DNA from: Thioalkalivibrio sp. XN8
Lineage (GTDB): Bacteria; Pseudomonadota; Gammaproteobacteria; Steroidobacterales; XN24
Assembly (NCBI RefSeq): GCF_011058255.1
Contig: NZ_JAALFH010000049.1
Location: 1-52,729 of the forward strand
Direction: 5' to 3'
Length of the DNA stretch: 52,729 nucleotides
A program made the translations under genes and the position numbers. Numbering within the stretch: the stretch's first letter is position 1; every line of letters begins with the position of its first letter. The notes under the pieces were generated by a model. It searched no databases. It was not told the origin of the DNA and saw only the letters and a list, made by a program, of their open reading frames with translations. Below are positions 22,306 to 30,166 of the stretch, piece after piece.

Positions 22306-22382
22306 ACCCGTCGCGCGGGGTGAATCCCGCCGCGGCGATGCAACGAAAACCCGGGCAATCAGCCTAAACCGGGACCAGTGAC

Positions 22383-23219
22383 ATGAAAGACGTGAGCGAG
22401 GCCGGAGCCATCAACATCGACCCCATAGCCGACGTCCAGGGCAGCGCCGACCTGCGCAACATCCCGATCAACAAGGTCGGGATCAAGGACATCTATCACC
22501 CCGTGCGCATCAAGGAGCGCAGCGGCGGGGAGCAGCACACGGTCGCCAATTTCAACATGTACGTGGACCTGCCCCACAACTTCAAGGGCACCCACATGTC
22601 GCGCTTCGTGGAGATCCTGAACAACCACGAACGCGAGATCTCGGTGAAGTCTTTCCGCGACATGATGAGCGAACTCACCGAGCGCCTCGACGCCGAGTCC
22701 GGGCATATCGAGATGACCTTCCCCTACTTCGTCAACAAGGCCGCCCCGGTCTCCGGCGTGCAGAGCCTGATGGACTACCAGGCCAGCCTGATCGGCGAGC
22801 GGCGCAACGGCGAGAGCATCATCTGGGTCAAGGTGGTGGTCCCCGTGACCAGCCTGTGTCCCTGCTCGAAGAAGATCTCCGACTACGGCGCCCACAACCA
22901 GCGCTCCCATGTCACCATCTCCGCCAAGGTGGACGGGCTGGTCTGGCTGGAGGAACTGATCGAGCTGGCCGAGCAGGAGGCTTCCTGCGAGCTGTTCGGC
23001 ATTCTCAAGCGCCCGGACGAGAAGTGGGTGACCGAGCGCGCCTACGACAACCCCAAGTTCGTCGAGGACCTGGTGCGCGACATCGCCGGGCGGCTGAATG
23101 CCGACGAGCGGATCCGTGCCTACACGGTGGCGTCGGAGAACTTCGAGTCCATCCACAACCACTCGGCCTACGCGCTGATCGAGCGGGACAAGGACCGGGA
23201 CGGGCCGCTGCCGGGCTGA
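22383..23219 (+). CDS. folE2: GTP cyclohydrolase FolE2 (type IB)
   Basis: A 278-residue FolE2. It makes 7,8-dihydroneopterin triphosphate from GTP for folate. Family blocks are [20 protein letters not shown], the active-site cysteine in [19 protein letters not shown], and [20 protein letters not shown]. FolE2 does not require zinc strictly and often replaces or backs up FolE under zinc shortage. The 77-bp upstream region (22306-22382) has a small hairpin (CCCGG 22350-22354 / CCGGG 22369-22373) close to a weak ribosome site, but no Zur-box was seen. Downstream is the palindrome-rich gap. Confidence 0.96.
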   Translation: MKDVSEAGAINIDPIADVQGSADLRNIPINKVGIKDIYHPVRIKERSGGEQHTVANFNMYVDLPHNFKGTHMSRFVEILNNHEREISVKSFRDMMSELTERLDAESGHIEMTFPYFVNKAAPVSGVQSLMDYQASLIGERRNGESIIWVKVVVPVTSLCPCSKKISDYGAHNQRSHVTISAKVDGLVWLEELIELAEQEASCELFGILKRPDEKWVTERAYDNPKFVEDLVRDIAGRLNADERIRAYTVASENFESIHNHSAYALIERDKDRDGPLPG

Positions 23220-23255
23220 CGGCCGATCCGGGGCTTGCCCGCCGCTGCGCGCTGC

Positions 23256-23347
23256 GCGGCAGGCCCCTGCGGGGACGCTGTGAATACATCCCTGTACGCT
23301 CGCTCGCGCACGTCCCTGTGCGCGAGCGCCCCGCATCGGCCTGCCGC
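23256..23347 (+). repeat. Nested palindromic element, copy 1
   Basis: Outer arms 23256-23274 and 23329-23347 are complementary at 17 of 19 positions. Between them is a conserved core starting TGTGAATACATCCCTGTA, and an inner perfect 11-bp hairpin (CGCTCGCGCAC at 23301-23311 with its complement at 23318-23328, loop GTCCCT). The core is about 92 percent identical to the reverse complement of copy 2, while the outer arms differ in sequence. It resembles a REP/BIME or small MITE-like element. No transposase is nearby. Confidence 0.7.
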
Positions 23348-23506
23348 ACATCACGCAGCTACCCCCAAGCCCCAGACACCCCAAGCCCTGCCAGCCCGGG
23401 CGCACGCTGGTCCGGCCGCCCGAACGACGCCAGGCACGATCCTCCGCGGGCGCCACCAGGAACGGACCAAAGCGCGTGTCGACCGGGTGCGCGGCCTGGG
23501 CTGCCC

Positions 23507-23609
23507 GGCGGTATGTGCCCCCTTTCCGGGGCGCTCGCGCACAGGACGTGCGCGAGCGAGCCTACAGGGACGTATTCACGGCGGCCCCGGAAAGGGGGCG
23601 CGTGCCGCC
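23507..23609 (-). repeat. Nested palindromic element, copy 2 (inverted relative to copy 1)
   Basis: Outer 26-nt arms 23507-23532 and 23584-23609 are complementary at 23 of 26 positions, and the three exceptions are T/G, so all would pair as G-U in a plus-strand RNA. The inner hairpin has perfect 11-bp arms (23532-23542 and 23548-23558) with loop AGGAC. The core matches copy 1 in reverse complement. Arm sequence (CCCCCTTTCCGGGGC) is unrelated to the copy 1 arms. Confidence 0.7.
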
Positions 23610-23628
23610 GGGCATTCCAACCACGAAC

Positions 23629-24129
23629 TCACGCCTGACGCGACCTTGTGCGCGGCGTCACCCACATGGTGATGTCCGCCGCCGCAACCTCGACGCCCTC
23701 CCGGTCCCGGACGCTGACCGCGATCACCAGGTTGTAGGGCTCTGGTGAAGACTCGGGCTTGACGCGGGGCCGGGCCGTGGCCGTGATCGTGCCGCGCGCC
23801 TTCGCCAGGTAGCGCACGTCCATGCCCTTGGGAATCCAGCGCATGTCGGCGGGAATGCTGACGTCGGTGACCAGGCCGGCGCAGAGTTCCGCCAGGTTGC
23901 ACAGCGCGATGGCGTGCACGGTGCCGATGTGGTTCTGCACGCGGCGGCGCTGGCGCAGCTGCGCCTGGCACCGGCCGGGCTCCAGCGCCAGCAGCAGCGG
24001 CCTGATCGAGCCGAAGTACGGCGCCTTGAAACATACGATGCGGGAGAACAGCCAGCGGCCCGCCGGGCGGCCGCCGAGCCGCCGCCACAGCCGCAGCGCC
24101 AGCACTTCCGGGGCGCCGCCGGCCGCCAA
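23629..24129 (-). CDS. DUF4442 hotdog-fold protein (thioesterase-like)
   Basis: A protein of up to 166 residues in the DUF4442 / hotdog family. The core blocks are FSRIVCFKAPYFGSIRPLLL, QNHIGTVHAIALCNLAELCA and IPKGMDVRYLAKARG. Members of this superfamily often hydrolyse acyl-CoA or acyl carrier thioesters, but the substrate is unknown here. The start is uncertain: TTG at 24129 lies three bases after the kinase stop, whereas GTG at 24105 (V-LALRLWRRLGG) matches the usual family N terminus. It is the last gene of the long minus-strand string. Confidence 0.75.
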   Translation of the reverse strand: MAAGGAPEVLALRLWRRLGGRPAGRWLFSRIVCFKAPYFGSIRPLLLALEPGRCQAQLRQRRRVQNHIGTVHAIALCNLAELCAGLVTDVSIPADMRWIPKGMDVRYLAKARGTITATARPRVKPESSPEPYNLVIAVSVRDREGVEVAAADITMWVTPRTRSRQA

Positions 24130-24132
24130 CCG

Positions 24133-25407
24133 CTAGCCCTGCAGGCGCGCGATCAGCGCCTTGAGGAACATCCGGTTGAACCGCAGCTGGCAGGCCGCGG
24201 ACAGGGTCTCGAGCAGCGTCGAGCTCACCTGCAGCACGACCACGGGGCCCAGGGCCCGGATGGTCGCCTGCCGCCGGGCGTTCGGCATCACGCTGCTCTC
24301 GCCGAAACAATCGCCGGCGCCGAGGCGCCCGAGCTGGGCGCCGTTCGCCTCCACCGCGACGTCGCCGCTGACGATCACGTAGAAACGATCGTCCATGTCG
24401 CCCTGGCGCACGATGTCCTGGCCCTCGCTGTACTCCCGCCACTCGGCCGCCTTGATCAGCTCGCGGATCTCGTTGTGGGAGAAATCATGGAAGAAGCGCA
24501 GGCCGCGCAGGTTGGCCACGCGCTCGCGCGCGTCGATGACGTTGCGCGCGCTCCGCAGCGACTGGTGCACGCTGGTGAGCGCGGCGGCGAATTCCAGGCC
24601 GCTGGAGAAGCGGTCGGCGGGCTTCTTGCGCATGGCACGCCAGACCACCTCCTCGAGGTCCTCCGGCACGTCCGCACGCAGCCGGTGAATCGGCTGCGGC
24701 GTGGCGAACACGATTTCGTGCAGGAGCTTGGCGAGATTCGGGGCCTTGAACGGCCGGGCACCCGTCAGCAGCTCGTACATGACCGCCCCGAGGGCATACA
24801 GGTCCGAGCGCGGGGTGATTTCTTCGGCGCGGACCTGCTCCGGCGACATGTAGCTCGGCGAACCGGCCACGCCGCGGATGCCCGACACCTCGCCGTCGGT
24901 CCACTGGGCGATGCCGAAATCGATCACCCGCACCTCGTTGTCGATGGTGAGCATGATGTTGCTCGGCTTGATGTCGCGATGGACGATGCCGCGGGTGTGG
25001 GCATAGTGCAGCGCGCGCACCGCGCTGAACATGATGCGCACGACCTCCGGGATCGGCAGCAGGTTGCCCTGGTGACAATAGGCCGTGAGCGTGCGCGCGC
25101 CCTGTACGTGCTCCATCACCACGTAGCGCCGCCCATTCTCCTCGCCGGCGTCGTAGACGGGGAGGATGTTGGGGTGCTGCATGCGCCCCACCAGCCGCGC
25201 CTCGTTGAAAAACATCTTGCGGGCGGCTTCCTGCTCGCGGGCATCCTGCGTGCCGACGTCGGTGTACAGCTTGATGGCGACGTCGCGCCCGTAGAACGGG
25301 TCATGCGACAAGTACACCATGCCGGAGCTGCCCCGCCCGACTTCCCGGACGATGCGGTATTTCCCGATCTTCTCCGGCAACGTCGACTGTTCGCGCCTTA
25401 CGGCCAT
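24133..25407 (-). CDS. Ser/Thr protein kinase with C-terminal cyclic-nucleotide-binding domain
   Basis: A 424-residue Hanks-type kinase (about 17-280) joined to a CRP-like cNMP-binding domain (about 306-415). Kinase motifs are intact: GRGSSGMVY, catalytic Lys46 (VAIKLY), HRDIKPSN (143-150), DFG (163-165) and SPE (188-190). In the second domain, GDCFGESSVM and NARRQATIRA keep the Glu370 and Arg379 positions that contact cyclic nucleotide. There is no transmembrane helix, so it is cytoplasmic. It resembles cNMP-regulated kinases such as PKG in layout but with the domain order reversed. It lies 10 bp after pgpA. Ligand and substrates are unknown. Confidence 0.88.
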   Translation of the reverse strand: MAVRREQSTLPEKIGKYRIVREVGRGSSGMVYLSHDPFYGRDVAIKLYTDVGTQDAREQEAARKMFFNEARLVGRMQHPNILPVYDAGEENGRRYVVMEHVQGARTLTAYCHQGNLLPIPEVVRIMFSAVRALHYAHTRGIVHRDIKPSNIMLTIDNEVRVIDFGIAQWTDGEVSGIRGVAGSPSYMSPEQVRAEEITPRSDLYALGAVMYELLTGARPFKAPNLAKLLHEIVFATPQPIHRLRADVPEDLEEVVWRAMRKKPADRFSSGLEFAAALTSVHQSLRSARNVIDARERVANLRGLRFFHDFSHNEIRELIKAAEWREYSEGQDIVRQGDMDDRFYVIVSGDVAVEANGAQLGRLGAGDCFGESSVMPNARRQATIRALGPVVVLQVSSTLLETLSAACQLRFNRMFLKALIARLQG

Positions 25408-25417
25408 GCCAATCCCT

Positions 25418-25900
25418 TCAGTAATGTCCGGCGGCGGCCAGCGCCGCCGCGATCAGCAGCGCGCCCCAGGCCGCTGCCACCAGGTCGTCGAGCATAATGC
25501 CCAGACCGCCCGGCACAGCGTGATCCAGTTGGCGAATCGGCCAGGGCTTCCAGATGTCGAACAGCCGGAAGACGGCGAAGCCGGCGAGCGCCCAGGGCCA
25601 GCCGGCCGGGACCACGAGCATCAGCGCCAGGTAACCGGCGATCTCGTCCCAGACGATGGCGGGATGGTCGTGGACCCCGAGCCGCCGTGCGCTCTCCCCG
25701 CAGATCCACACGCCCGCCAGGGCGATGGCCGCGACGATGACGACCCGCAGCTCGAAACCCAGCAGCCGCAGCAGGGGGTCGAGCAGCACGCCGACCAGGG
25801 TGCCGGCAGTCCCCGGCGCAACCGGTACCAGGCCGGCGCCGAATCCCAGCGCCAGGAAATGGACCGGATCGCGCAGCAGCCCGGCCGACACGCGGGTCAC
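25418..25900 (-). CDS. pgpA: Phosphatidylglycerophosphatase A
   Basis: A 160-residue inner-membrane phosphatase with several hydrophobic segments. It removes phosphate from phosphatidylglycerophosphate to give phosphatidylglycerol. Family motifs are VAPGTAGTLVGV near the N terminus, IVWDEIAGYLALM, FRLFDIWKPWPIRQLD and GLGIMLDDLVAAAWG. The GTG at 25900 overlaps the thiL stop (GTGA). The nusB-thiL-pgpA order is conserved in gammaproteobacteria; here DUF2889 is inserted between nusB and thiL. Confidence 0.95.
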   Translation of the reverse strand: MTRVSAGLLRDPVHFLALGFGAGLVPVAPGTAGTLVGVLLDPLLRLLGFELRVVIVAAIALAGVWICGESARRLGVHDHPAIVWDEIAGYLALMLVVPAGWPWALAGFAVFRLFDIWKPWPIRQLDHAVPGGLGIMLDDLVAAAWGALLIAAALAAAGHY

Positions 25901-26841
25901 GGCCCCGCGCCCCGGAAGTGATCCCAGCCGGCCGGCGGCAGCGGGACGGGCTCGCCGTCCCGGCGCAGCTCGATGCCCGGCTCGGCCCGCACCCGGCCGA
26001 TACAGACCGGCGCCCCGGTCCAGTCCGCCGCCGCCGCCAGCAGCGCATCGCGTTTTTCGGGCGGCATGGTGAAACACAGCTGGTAGTCGTCGCCGCCGCC
26101 GAGCGCCATGGCGACCGGGTCCGCGCCGACCGCCGCCGGATGGACGGGCAGCCGCTCCAGCTCGAGCACCGCGCCCGCGCCGCTGGCCTCCAGCACGTGT
26201 CCCAGGTCCTGCAGCAGCCCGTCGGACACGTCGATGGCCGCGCTGGCGAGGCCGCGCAGCCCGCGCCCGGCAACCAGGCAGGGCTCCGGCCGCAGGAATG
26301 CCCGCGCCCGCGCCCGGTCGCCGCGTTGCCAGGCCGCCAGGCCGCCCGCGCCGCCGCCCAGCGGGCCGGTCACCCAGATCTCGTCCCCGGCGCGGGCGCC
26401 GCTGCGCCGCAGCGCTGCGCCGGCCGGGACGAAACCCGTCAGCGCGAAACTCACCGCCAGCGGGCCGCGCACCATGTCGCCGCCGACCAGGTCCAGCCCC
26501 GCCTCGGAGGCGAGCGCCGCCACCCCGCGCGCGAAGCCGTCCAGCCAGCGCTCATCGGCCTCCGGCAGGGCGAGGGACAACAGGCCCCAGGCCGGCTCGG
26601 CACCCATCGCCGCAAGATCCGAGAGATTGACCGCGAGCGCGCGCCAGCCGAGATCCGCCGGGTCGAGCCCCGCCGGAAAATGGACGCCCTCGAGGCAGGT
26701 ATCGATGGTCTGCACCAGGTCCATGCCGGGCGGCGGGCGCAGCACCGCGGCGTCGTCGCCGGGACCCAGCACCACATCCGGCCGACGGCAGGGCACGGCT
26801 CGCGTGAGCCGCCGGATCAGCTCGAACTCGCCCGCGCTCAC
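25897..26841 (-). CDS. thiL: Thiamine-monophosphate kinase
   Basis: A 314-residue ThiL, which phosphorylates thiamine phosphate to thiamine diphosphate. It begins V-SAGEFELIRRLTRAV, followed by LGPGDDAAVL, the metal-binding NLSDLAAMGAEP and GGDMVRGPLAVSFALTGF, and later AIDVSDGLLQDLGHVL and ALGGGDDYQLCFT. GTG 26841 overlaps the DUF2889 stop (GTGA), and its own stop overlaps the pgpA start. Its product is the cofactor of Dxs encoded nearby, though the link is metabolic only. Confidence 0.95.
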   Translation of the reverse strand: MSAGEFELIRRLTRAVPCRRPDVVLGPGDDAAVLRPPPGMDLVQTIDTCLEGVHFPAGLDPADLGWRALAVNLSDLAAMGAEPAWGLLSLALPEADERWLDGFARGVAALASEAGLDLVGGDMVRGPLAVSFALTGFVPAGAALRRSGARAGDEIWVTGPLGGGAGGLAAWQRGDRARARAFLRPEPCLVAGRGLRGLASAAIDVSDGLLQDLGHVLEASGAGAVLELERLPVHPAAVGADPVAMALGGGDDYQLCFTMPPEKRDALLAAAADWTGAPVCIGRVRAEPGIELRRDGEPVPLPPAGWDHFRGAGP

Positions 26842-27392
26842 TGCTCCCCGCGGTACCAGCGCGGCGCGATCTCGCGCACGATGGGGCCGTCGGTGGCCAG
26901 GGCATGGCAGCCGTCGAGATGGGGCGGCTTCTTCGCCATGCCCTCGGTGACCGCCTCGTCGCGGCTCTTCAGCGGCATGATGGTCTGCAGCGCCACCACC
27001 GCCAGTTCCTGGACGAGCCGCGTCTGGTGGGTGCAGCCGGCGACGCCGCCGAGCCGCTGCATCACCAGCTTGGTCCAGCCGGGCCGCAGGCGGGTGCCCA
27101 CCAGCGTCTGGTAGGCAGACTCGATCTCGGCGCAGTTGGGAAAGGGATGGGCGTCGGAGACGACCTCGATGGCCTTGATCTCCAGCTGGTCGTCGAGGGT
27201 GATGCGCAGCCACATGTCGTGCACCGGGGTGCCCGGCTCGACGCGCCCGCGGTAGCGGCTGTCGAAGCCGTATTCCTTGGTGTCGGTCATGCGGCCCTCG
27301 ATGTCCCACAGCCCGTCGCCGCGGCGGAAGCCGCGGCACTCGATCTGGCGCAGGTGGATGGCCTCGCGGGCTACCGGCTCGGACAGGGGCAT
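26838..27392 (-). CDS. DUF2889 family protein
   Basis: A 184-residue soluble protein. The family blocks are HLRQIECRGFRRGDGLWDIE, MTDTKEYGFDSRYRGRVEPG, and VHDMWLRITLDDQLEIKAIE, with a conserved cysteine in HPFPNCAEIESAYQ. Function is unknown; no catalytic signature is recognised. ATG 27392 follows a strong AGGAGG (27400-27405 complement), giving a secure start. It sits between nusB and thiL, an insertion into an otherwise conserved gene order, and overlaps thiL by 4 bp. Confidence 0.83.
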   Translation of the reverse strand: MPLSEPVAREAIHLRQIECRGFRRGDGLWDIEGRMTDTKEYGFDSRYRGRVEPGTPVHDMWLRITLDDQLEIKAIEVVSDAHPFPNCAEIESAYQTLVGTRLRPGWTKLVMQRLGGVAGCTHQTRLVQELAVVALQTIMPLKSRDEAVTEGMAKKPPHLDGCHALATDGPIVREIAPRWYRGEQ

Positions 27393-27402
27393 GCGGGACC
27401 TC

Positions 27403-27858
27403 CTAGGCCTGGCCCACGGCCCCGGTCTCGAGGGCGCGGTGGCGCTGGGCCGCCCGGTCGAGCAGCGCATTGACGAAGCGGTGGCCGTCGGTGCCGCCGT
27501 AGCGCCGGCACAGGTCGACGGCCTCGTTGATCACCACCCGCCACGGGATCTCGGGGCGGTGCAGCAGTTCGTACATGCCGATCAGCAGCACGGCATGCTC
27601 CACGGGATCGAGCTGGTTCACGGGCCGGTCGGAGAACTCCGCCAGCTCGGCGTCCAGCGCGGCGGCGCGCTCGGTCGCCTGCAGCACCAGCTCCTTGAAG
27701 AATTCCACGTCGGCGCCCGCCGGCATGCGCTCGGCCAGGAACTCCAGCAGCACGTCCTTGCCGAGCTGGCCGCCGAGCTGCCACTGGTAGAGCGCCTGCA
27801 GGGCGAGCTCGCGGGACGCGCTGCGGCCGCGGCGGCGACTGTGGCCTCCGCCGGCCAC
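27403..27858 (-). CDS. nusB: Transcription antitermination factor NusB
   Basis: A 151-residue all-helical RNA-binding protein. It starts at GTG 27858 ([21 protein letters not shown]), where the Arg-rich N terminus and ALQALYQWQLGG are typical, and ends near RFVNALLDRAAQRHR. With NusE it binds boxA and supports rRNA antitermination. ribH ends one base before its start, so the two are tightly packed. ribH-nusB is a conserved pair. Confidence 0.95.
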   Translation of the reverse strand: MAGGGHSRRRGRSASRELALQALYQWQLGGQLGKDVLLEFLAERMPAGADVEFFKELVLQATERAAALDAELAEFSDRPVNQLDPVEHAVLLIGMYELLHRPEIPWRVVINEAVDLCRRYGGTDGHRFVNALLDRAAQRHRALETGAVGQA

Positions 27859-27859
27859 G

Positions 27860-28336
27860 TCAGCCCTCCAGCCGCGCCGCGAGGCGGGCCATCTCGATGG
27901 CGGAGATGGCCGCATCCGCGCCCTTGTTCCCCGCCTTCGTGCCGGCGCGTTCCAGCGCCTGCTCGATGGTGTCGGTGGTCAATACGCCGAAGGCCACCGG
28001 GGTGTCCGCCGCCAGCCCGGCCTGCGCGATGCCCTTGGCGCACTCGCCGGCGACGTAGTCGAAATGGGGCGTGGCGCCGCGGATCACCGCGCCCAGCGCG
28101 ATGATGGCGTCGTAGCGACGGCTGGCCGCCATCTTCTTCACCGCCCAGGGCATCTCCCAAGCGCCCGGCACGCGCACCAGCGTGAGGTCCGTCTCGCTGG
28201 CGCCGTGGCGCAGCAGCGCGTCCACCGCGCCGCGCACCAGGCTGTCTACGATCAGCTCGTTGAAGCGCGCCGCCACGATGCCGATGCGCAGGTCCCGCGC
28301 CGTCAGCTCGCCCTCGATCTTCCTCAGCTTGTCCAT
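27860..28336 (-). CDS. ribH: 6,7-dimethyl-8-ribityllumazine synthase
   Basis: A 158-residue lumazine synthase, the penultimate step of riboflavin synthesis. [55 protein letters not shown] (with the catalytic His) and [20 protein letters not shown] are all recognisable. I choose ATG 28336 behind GAGGA; a GTG at 28354 would add six non-conserved residues. It lies 25 bp past the RibB-type gene. Confidence 0.96.
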   Translation of the reverse strand: MDKLRKIEGELTARDLRIGIVAARFNELIVDSLVRGAVDALLRHGASETDLTLVRVPGAWEMPWAVKKMAASRRYDAIIALGAVIRGATPHFDYVAGECAKGIAQAGLAADTPVAFGVLTTDTIEQALERAGTKAGNKGADAAISAIEMARLAARLEG

Positions 28337-28361
28337 GTTCCCGTCCTCGCCCACGCGCGGC

Positions 28362-29507
28362 TCAATGGTTCACGTAATCGACGACTTCCAGGCCGAAGCC
28401 CGAGAGGCCGAGCATCTGCTTCGGCGCCGACAGCACCCGCATCTTGCGCACGCCCAGCGCCCGCAGGATCTGCGCGCCGATGCCGTAGGTCCGCAGCACG
28501 CGGGACTCCTGGCCGTCGCGGTGGTCGGCCGGCGCCACCGGCCGGCCGGACAGCAGCGCCACCGAATCCACCAGCTCGCGCGGCAGCTCGTGGCGGCGCA
28601 GCAGCACCACGATGCCCTGCTCCTCCTGGGCGATCCGGCGCATGGCGTCGCGCAGCGGCCAGCCCAGCTGGGCCGAGGTGACGCCGACCAGGTCGCGCAG
28701 GGTATCGGTGAGCTGCACGCGCACCAGCGGCACGGCGCCGGGCCCGATGTCGCCCCGCACCAGCGCCAGGTGCACGTCCTGGTGGACGTGATCCTCGAAG
28801 CAGACCATGCGGAAGGCGCCGTACTCGGTCTCGACCCGGTCCTCCGAGATCTGCTCGACCGATTCTTCCTTCTCGAGGCGGTAACGGATCAGCTGGGCGA
28901 TGGTGCACATCTTCAGCCCGTGGCTGCGCGCGAAGTGGACCAGGTCCGGCCGCCGCGCCATGGTCCCGTCCTCGTTGAGGATCTCCACGATCACCGCCGC
29001 CGGTTCGAGGCCGGCGAGGCGCATGAGGTCGCAGCCCGCCTCGGTGTGGCCGGCGCGCGTGAGCACGCCGCCGGGCTGGCCCATCAGGGGGAAGATGTGG
29101 CCCGGCTGGCGCAGGTCCTCCGGCCGCGCGTCGGGCGCCACCGCCGCCTGGATGGTGTGAGCCCGGTCGTGCGCGGAAATGCCGGTGGTGACGCCTTCCG
29201 CCGCCTCGATCGACACCGTGAAGTTGGTGCTGCGGGCGCGGTCGGTGCCGGTGACCATCAGCGGCAGGCGCAGCTGCTGGCAGCGCTCCGGCGTCAGCGT
29301 CAGGCAGATCAGGCCGCGCCCGTAGCGCGCCATGAAATTGATGTCCTCGGCGCGGACCTTGCCCGCGGCCATCACCAGGTCGCCCTCGTTCTCCCGGTCC
29401 TCGTCGTCCATCACCACGACCATGCGCCCCGCGCGCAGGTCCGCCAGGACGTCGTCGATGGGATCGAGGCGCAGGCCCTCGTCCTTCAGTTCACTGACCT
29501 TTGCCAA
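28362..29507 (-). CDS. ribB: 3,4-dihydroxy-2-butanone-4-phosphate synthase with degenerate GTP cyclohydrolase II domain (RibBX type)
   Basis: A 381-residue fusion. Residues 1 to ~205 are a complete DHBP synthase: [11 protein letters not shown] (34-44), [35 protein letters not shown]. The C-terminal ~175 residues align with GTP cyclohydrolase II ([26 protein letters not shown]), but the zinc ligands of the CDCG region and the RQEGRGIG motif are gone ([20 protein letters not shown] instead). So only the RibB reaction is expected, and a true RibA must be elsewhere. Such RibBX hybrids are known in proteobacteria. It overlaps ribE by 17 bp. Confidence 0.92.
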   Translation of the reverse strand: MAKVSELKDEGLRLDPIDDVLADLRAGRMVVVMDDEDRENEGDLVMAAGKVRAEDINFMARYGRGLICLTLTPERCQQLRLPLMVTGTDRARSTNFTVSIEAAEGVTTGISAHDRAHTIQAAVAPDARPEDLRQPGHIFPLMGQPGGVLTRAGHTEAGCDLMRLAGLEPAAVIVEILNEDGTMARRPDLVHFARSHGLKMCTIAQLIRYRLEKEESVEQISEDRVETEYGAFRMVCFEDHVHQDVHLALVRGDIGPGAVPLVRVQLTDTLRDLVGVTSAQLGWPLRDAMRRIAQEEQGIVVLLRRHELPRELVDSVALLSGRPVAPADHRDGQESRVLRTYGIGAQILRALGVRKMRVLSAPKQMLGLSGFGLEVVDYVNH

Positions 29508-30135
29508 ACCCGTATTCCTCCAGGCGCTCCCGGCTCAGGCCGCCGGCCTCGCCGACCAGCCGCTCCAGGTAGCGCGCCACGATATCCACTTCCAGGTTGA
29601 CCCGGGCGCCGGTCCGGTAGCTGCCGAACACGGTCGCCTCGAGGGTGTGCGGCACGATGTTCACCCCGAACTCCGCCCCGTCGACCTCGTTCACCGTCAG
29701 GCTGACGCCGTCGACGCAAATCGAGCCCTTGCGCGCCAGGTAGCGCGACAGCGCCTGCGGGGCCCGGATGCGAAAGCGCACCGAGCGCCCGTCATCGGCC
29801 CGGCCTGCCACGCGGCCGACGCCGTCGACGTGGCCGGTGACGAGGTGGCCGCCCAGCGGCTTCGCCAGCGTCAGGGCGCGCTCGAGGTTCACCCTGCTGC
29901 CGCGCTCCAGGTCCCCCAGCGTCGTCAGGCCCAGGCTCTCGCGGGAGACGTCGGCGGCAAAACCGTCCGCCCCGAGTTCGACCGCCGTGAGGCAGCAGCC
30001 GTTGACCGCGATGCTGTCCCCGATCGCGGCGGCCGACAGGTCCAGGCCGCCGGCGTGCACGCGCAGGCGCACGTCGCCCCCGCGCGGCTCCAGGGCGCTG
30101 ATGCTGCCGACGGCCTCGATGATGCCGGTGAACAT
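29491..30135 (-). CDS. ribE: Riboflavin synthase, alpha subunit
   Basis: A 214-residue protein with two lumazine-binding repeats. It starts with the diagnostic MFTGIIEAVG, contains NGCCLTAVE in repeat 1 and ARKGSICVDGVSLTVNEV in repeat 2, and PLGGHLVTGHVDGVG between them. It dismutates two lumazines into riboflavin. ATG 30135 lies 31 bp after ribD, and its end overlaps the RibBX start. Also called ribC in some species. Confidence 0.95.
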   Translation of the reverse strand: MFTGIIEAVGSISALEPRGGDVRLRVHAGGLDLSAAAIGDSIAVNGCCLTAVELGADGFAADVSRESLGLTTLGDLERGSRVNLERALTLAKPLGGHLVTGHVDGVGRVAGRADDGRSVRFRIRAPQALSRYLARKGSICVDGVSLTVNEVDGAEFGVNIVPHTLEATVFGSYRTGARVNLEVDIVARYLERLVGEAGGLSRERLEEYGFGKGQ

Positions 30136-30166
30136 GCGGGCGGGACTCTCCTGCTGCCGAGCGGCG

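Larger units (their letters stand above)
23220..23628. other. 409-bp non-coding gap between convergent folE2 and DUF4442 genes
   Basis: No credible coding region is present. The stretch contains two nested palindromic elements (23256-23347 and 23507-23609) in opposite orientation. The sequence between them, 23348-23506, shows no recognisable feature. Both flanking genes end here, so the gap is a shared 3' region. Confidence 0.8.

Noticed and set aside
22306-22382. Riboswitch or Zur site upstream of folE2
   Set aside because: Only a 5-bp stem with a 14-base loop was seen; no known riboswitch core or AT-rich Zur palindrome.
23256-23609. CRISPR array
   Set aside because: Only two copies, in opposite orientation, each with nested palindromes and no regular spacers; no cas gene nearby.
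23235-23672. Short open frames across the palindromic gap
   Set aside because: They arise from the repeat arms, are Arg/Ala/Pro-rich, lack ribosome sites, and overlap the inverted repeats.
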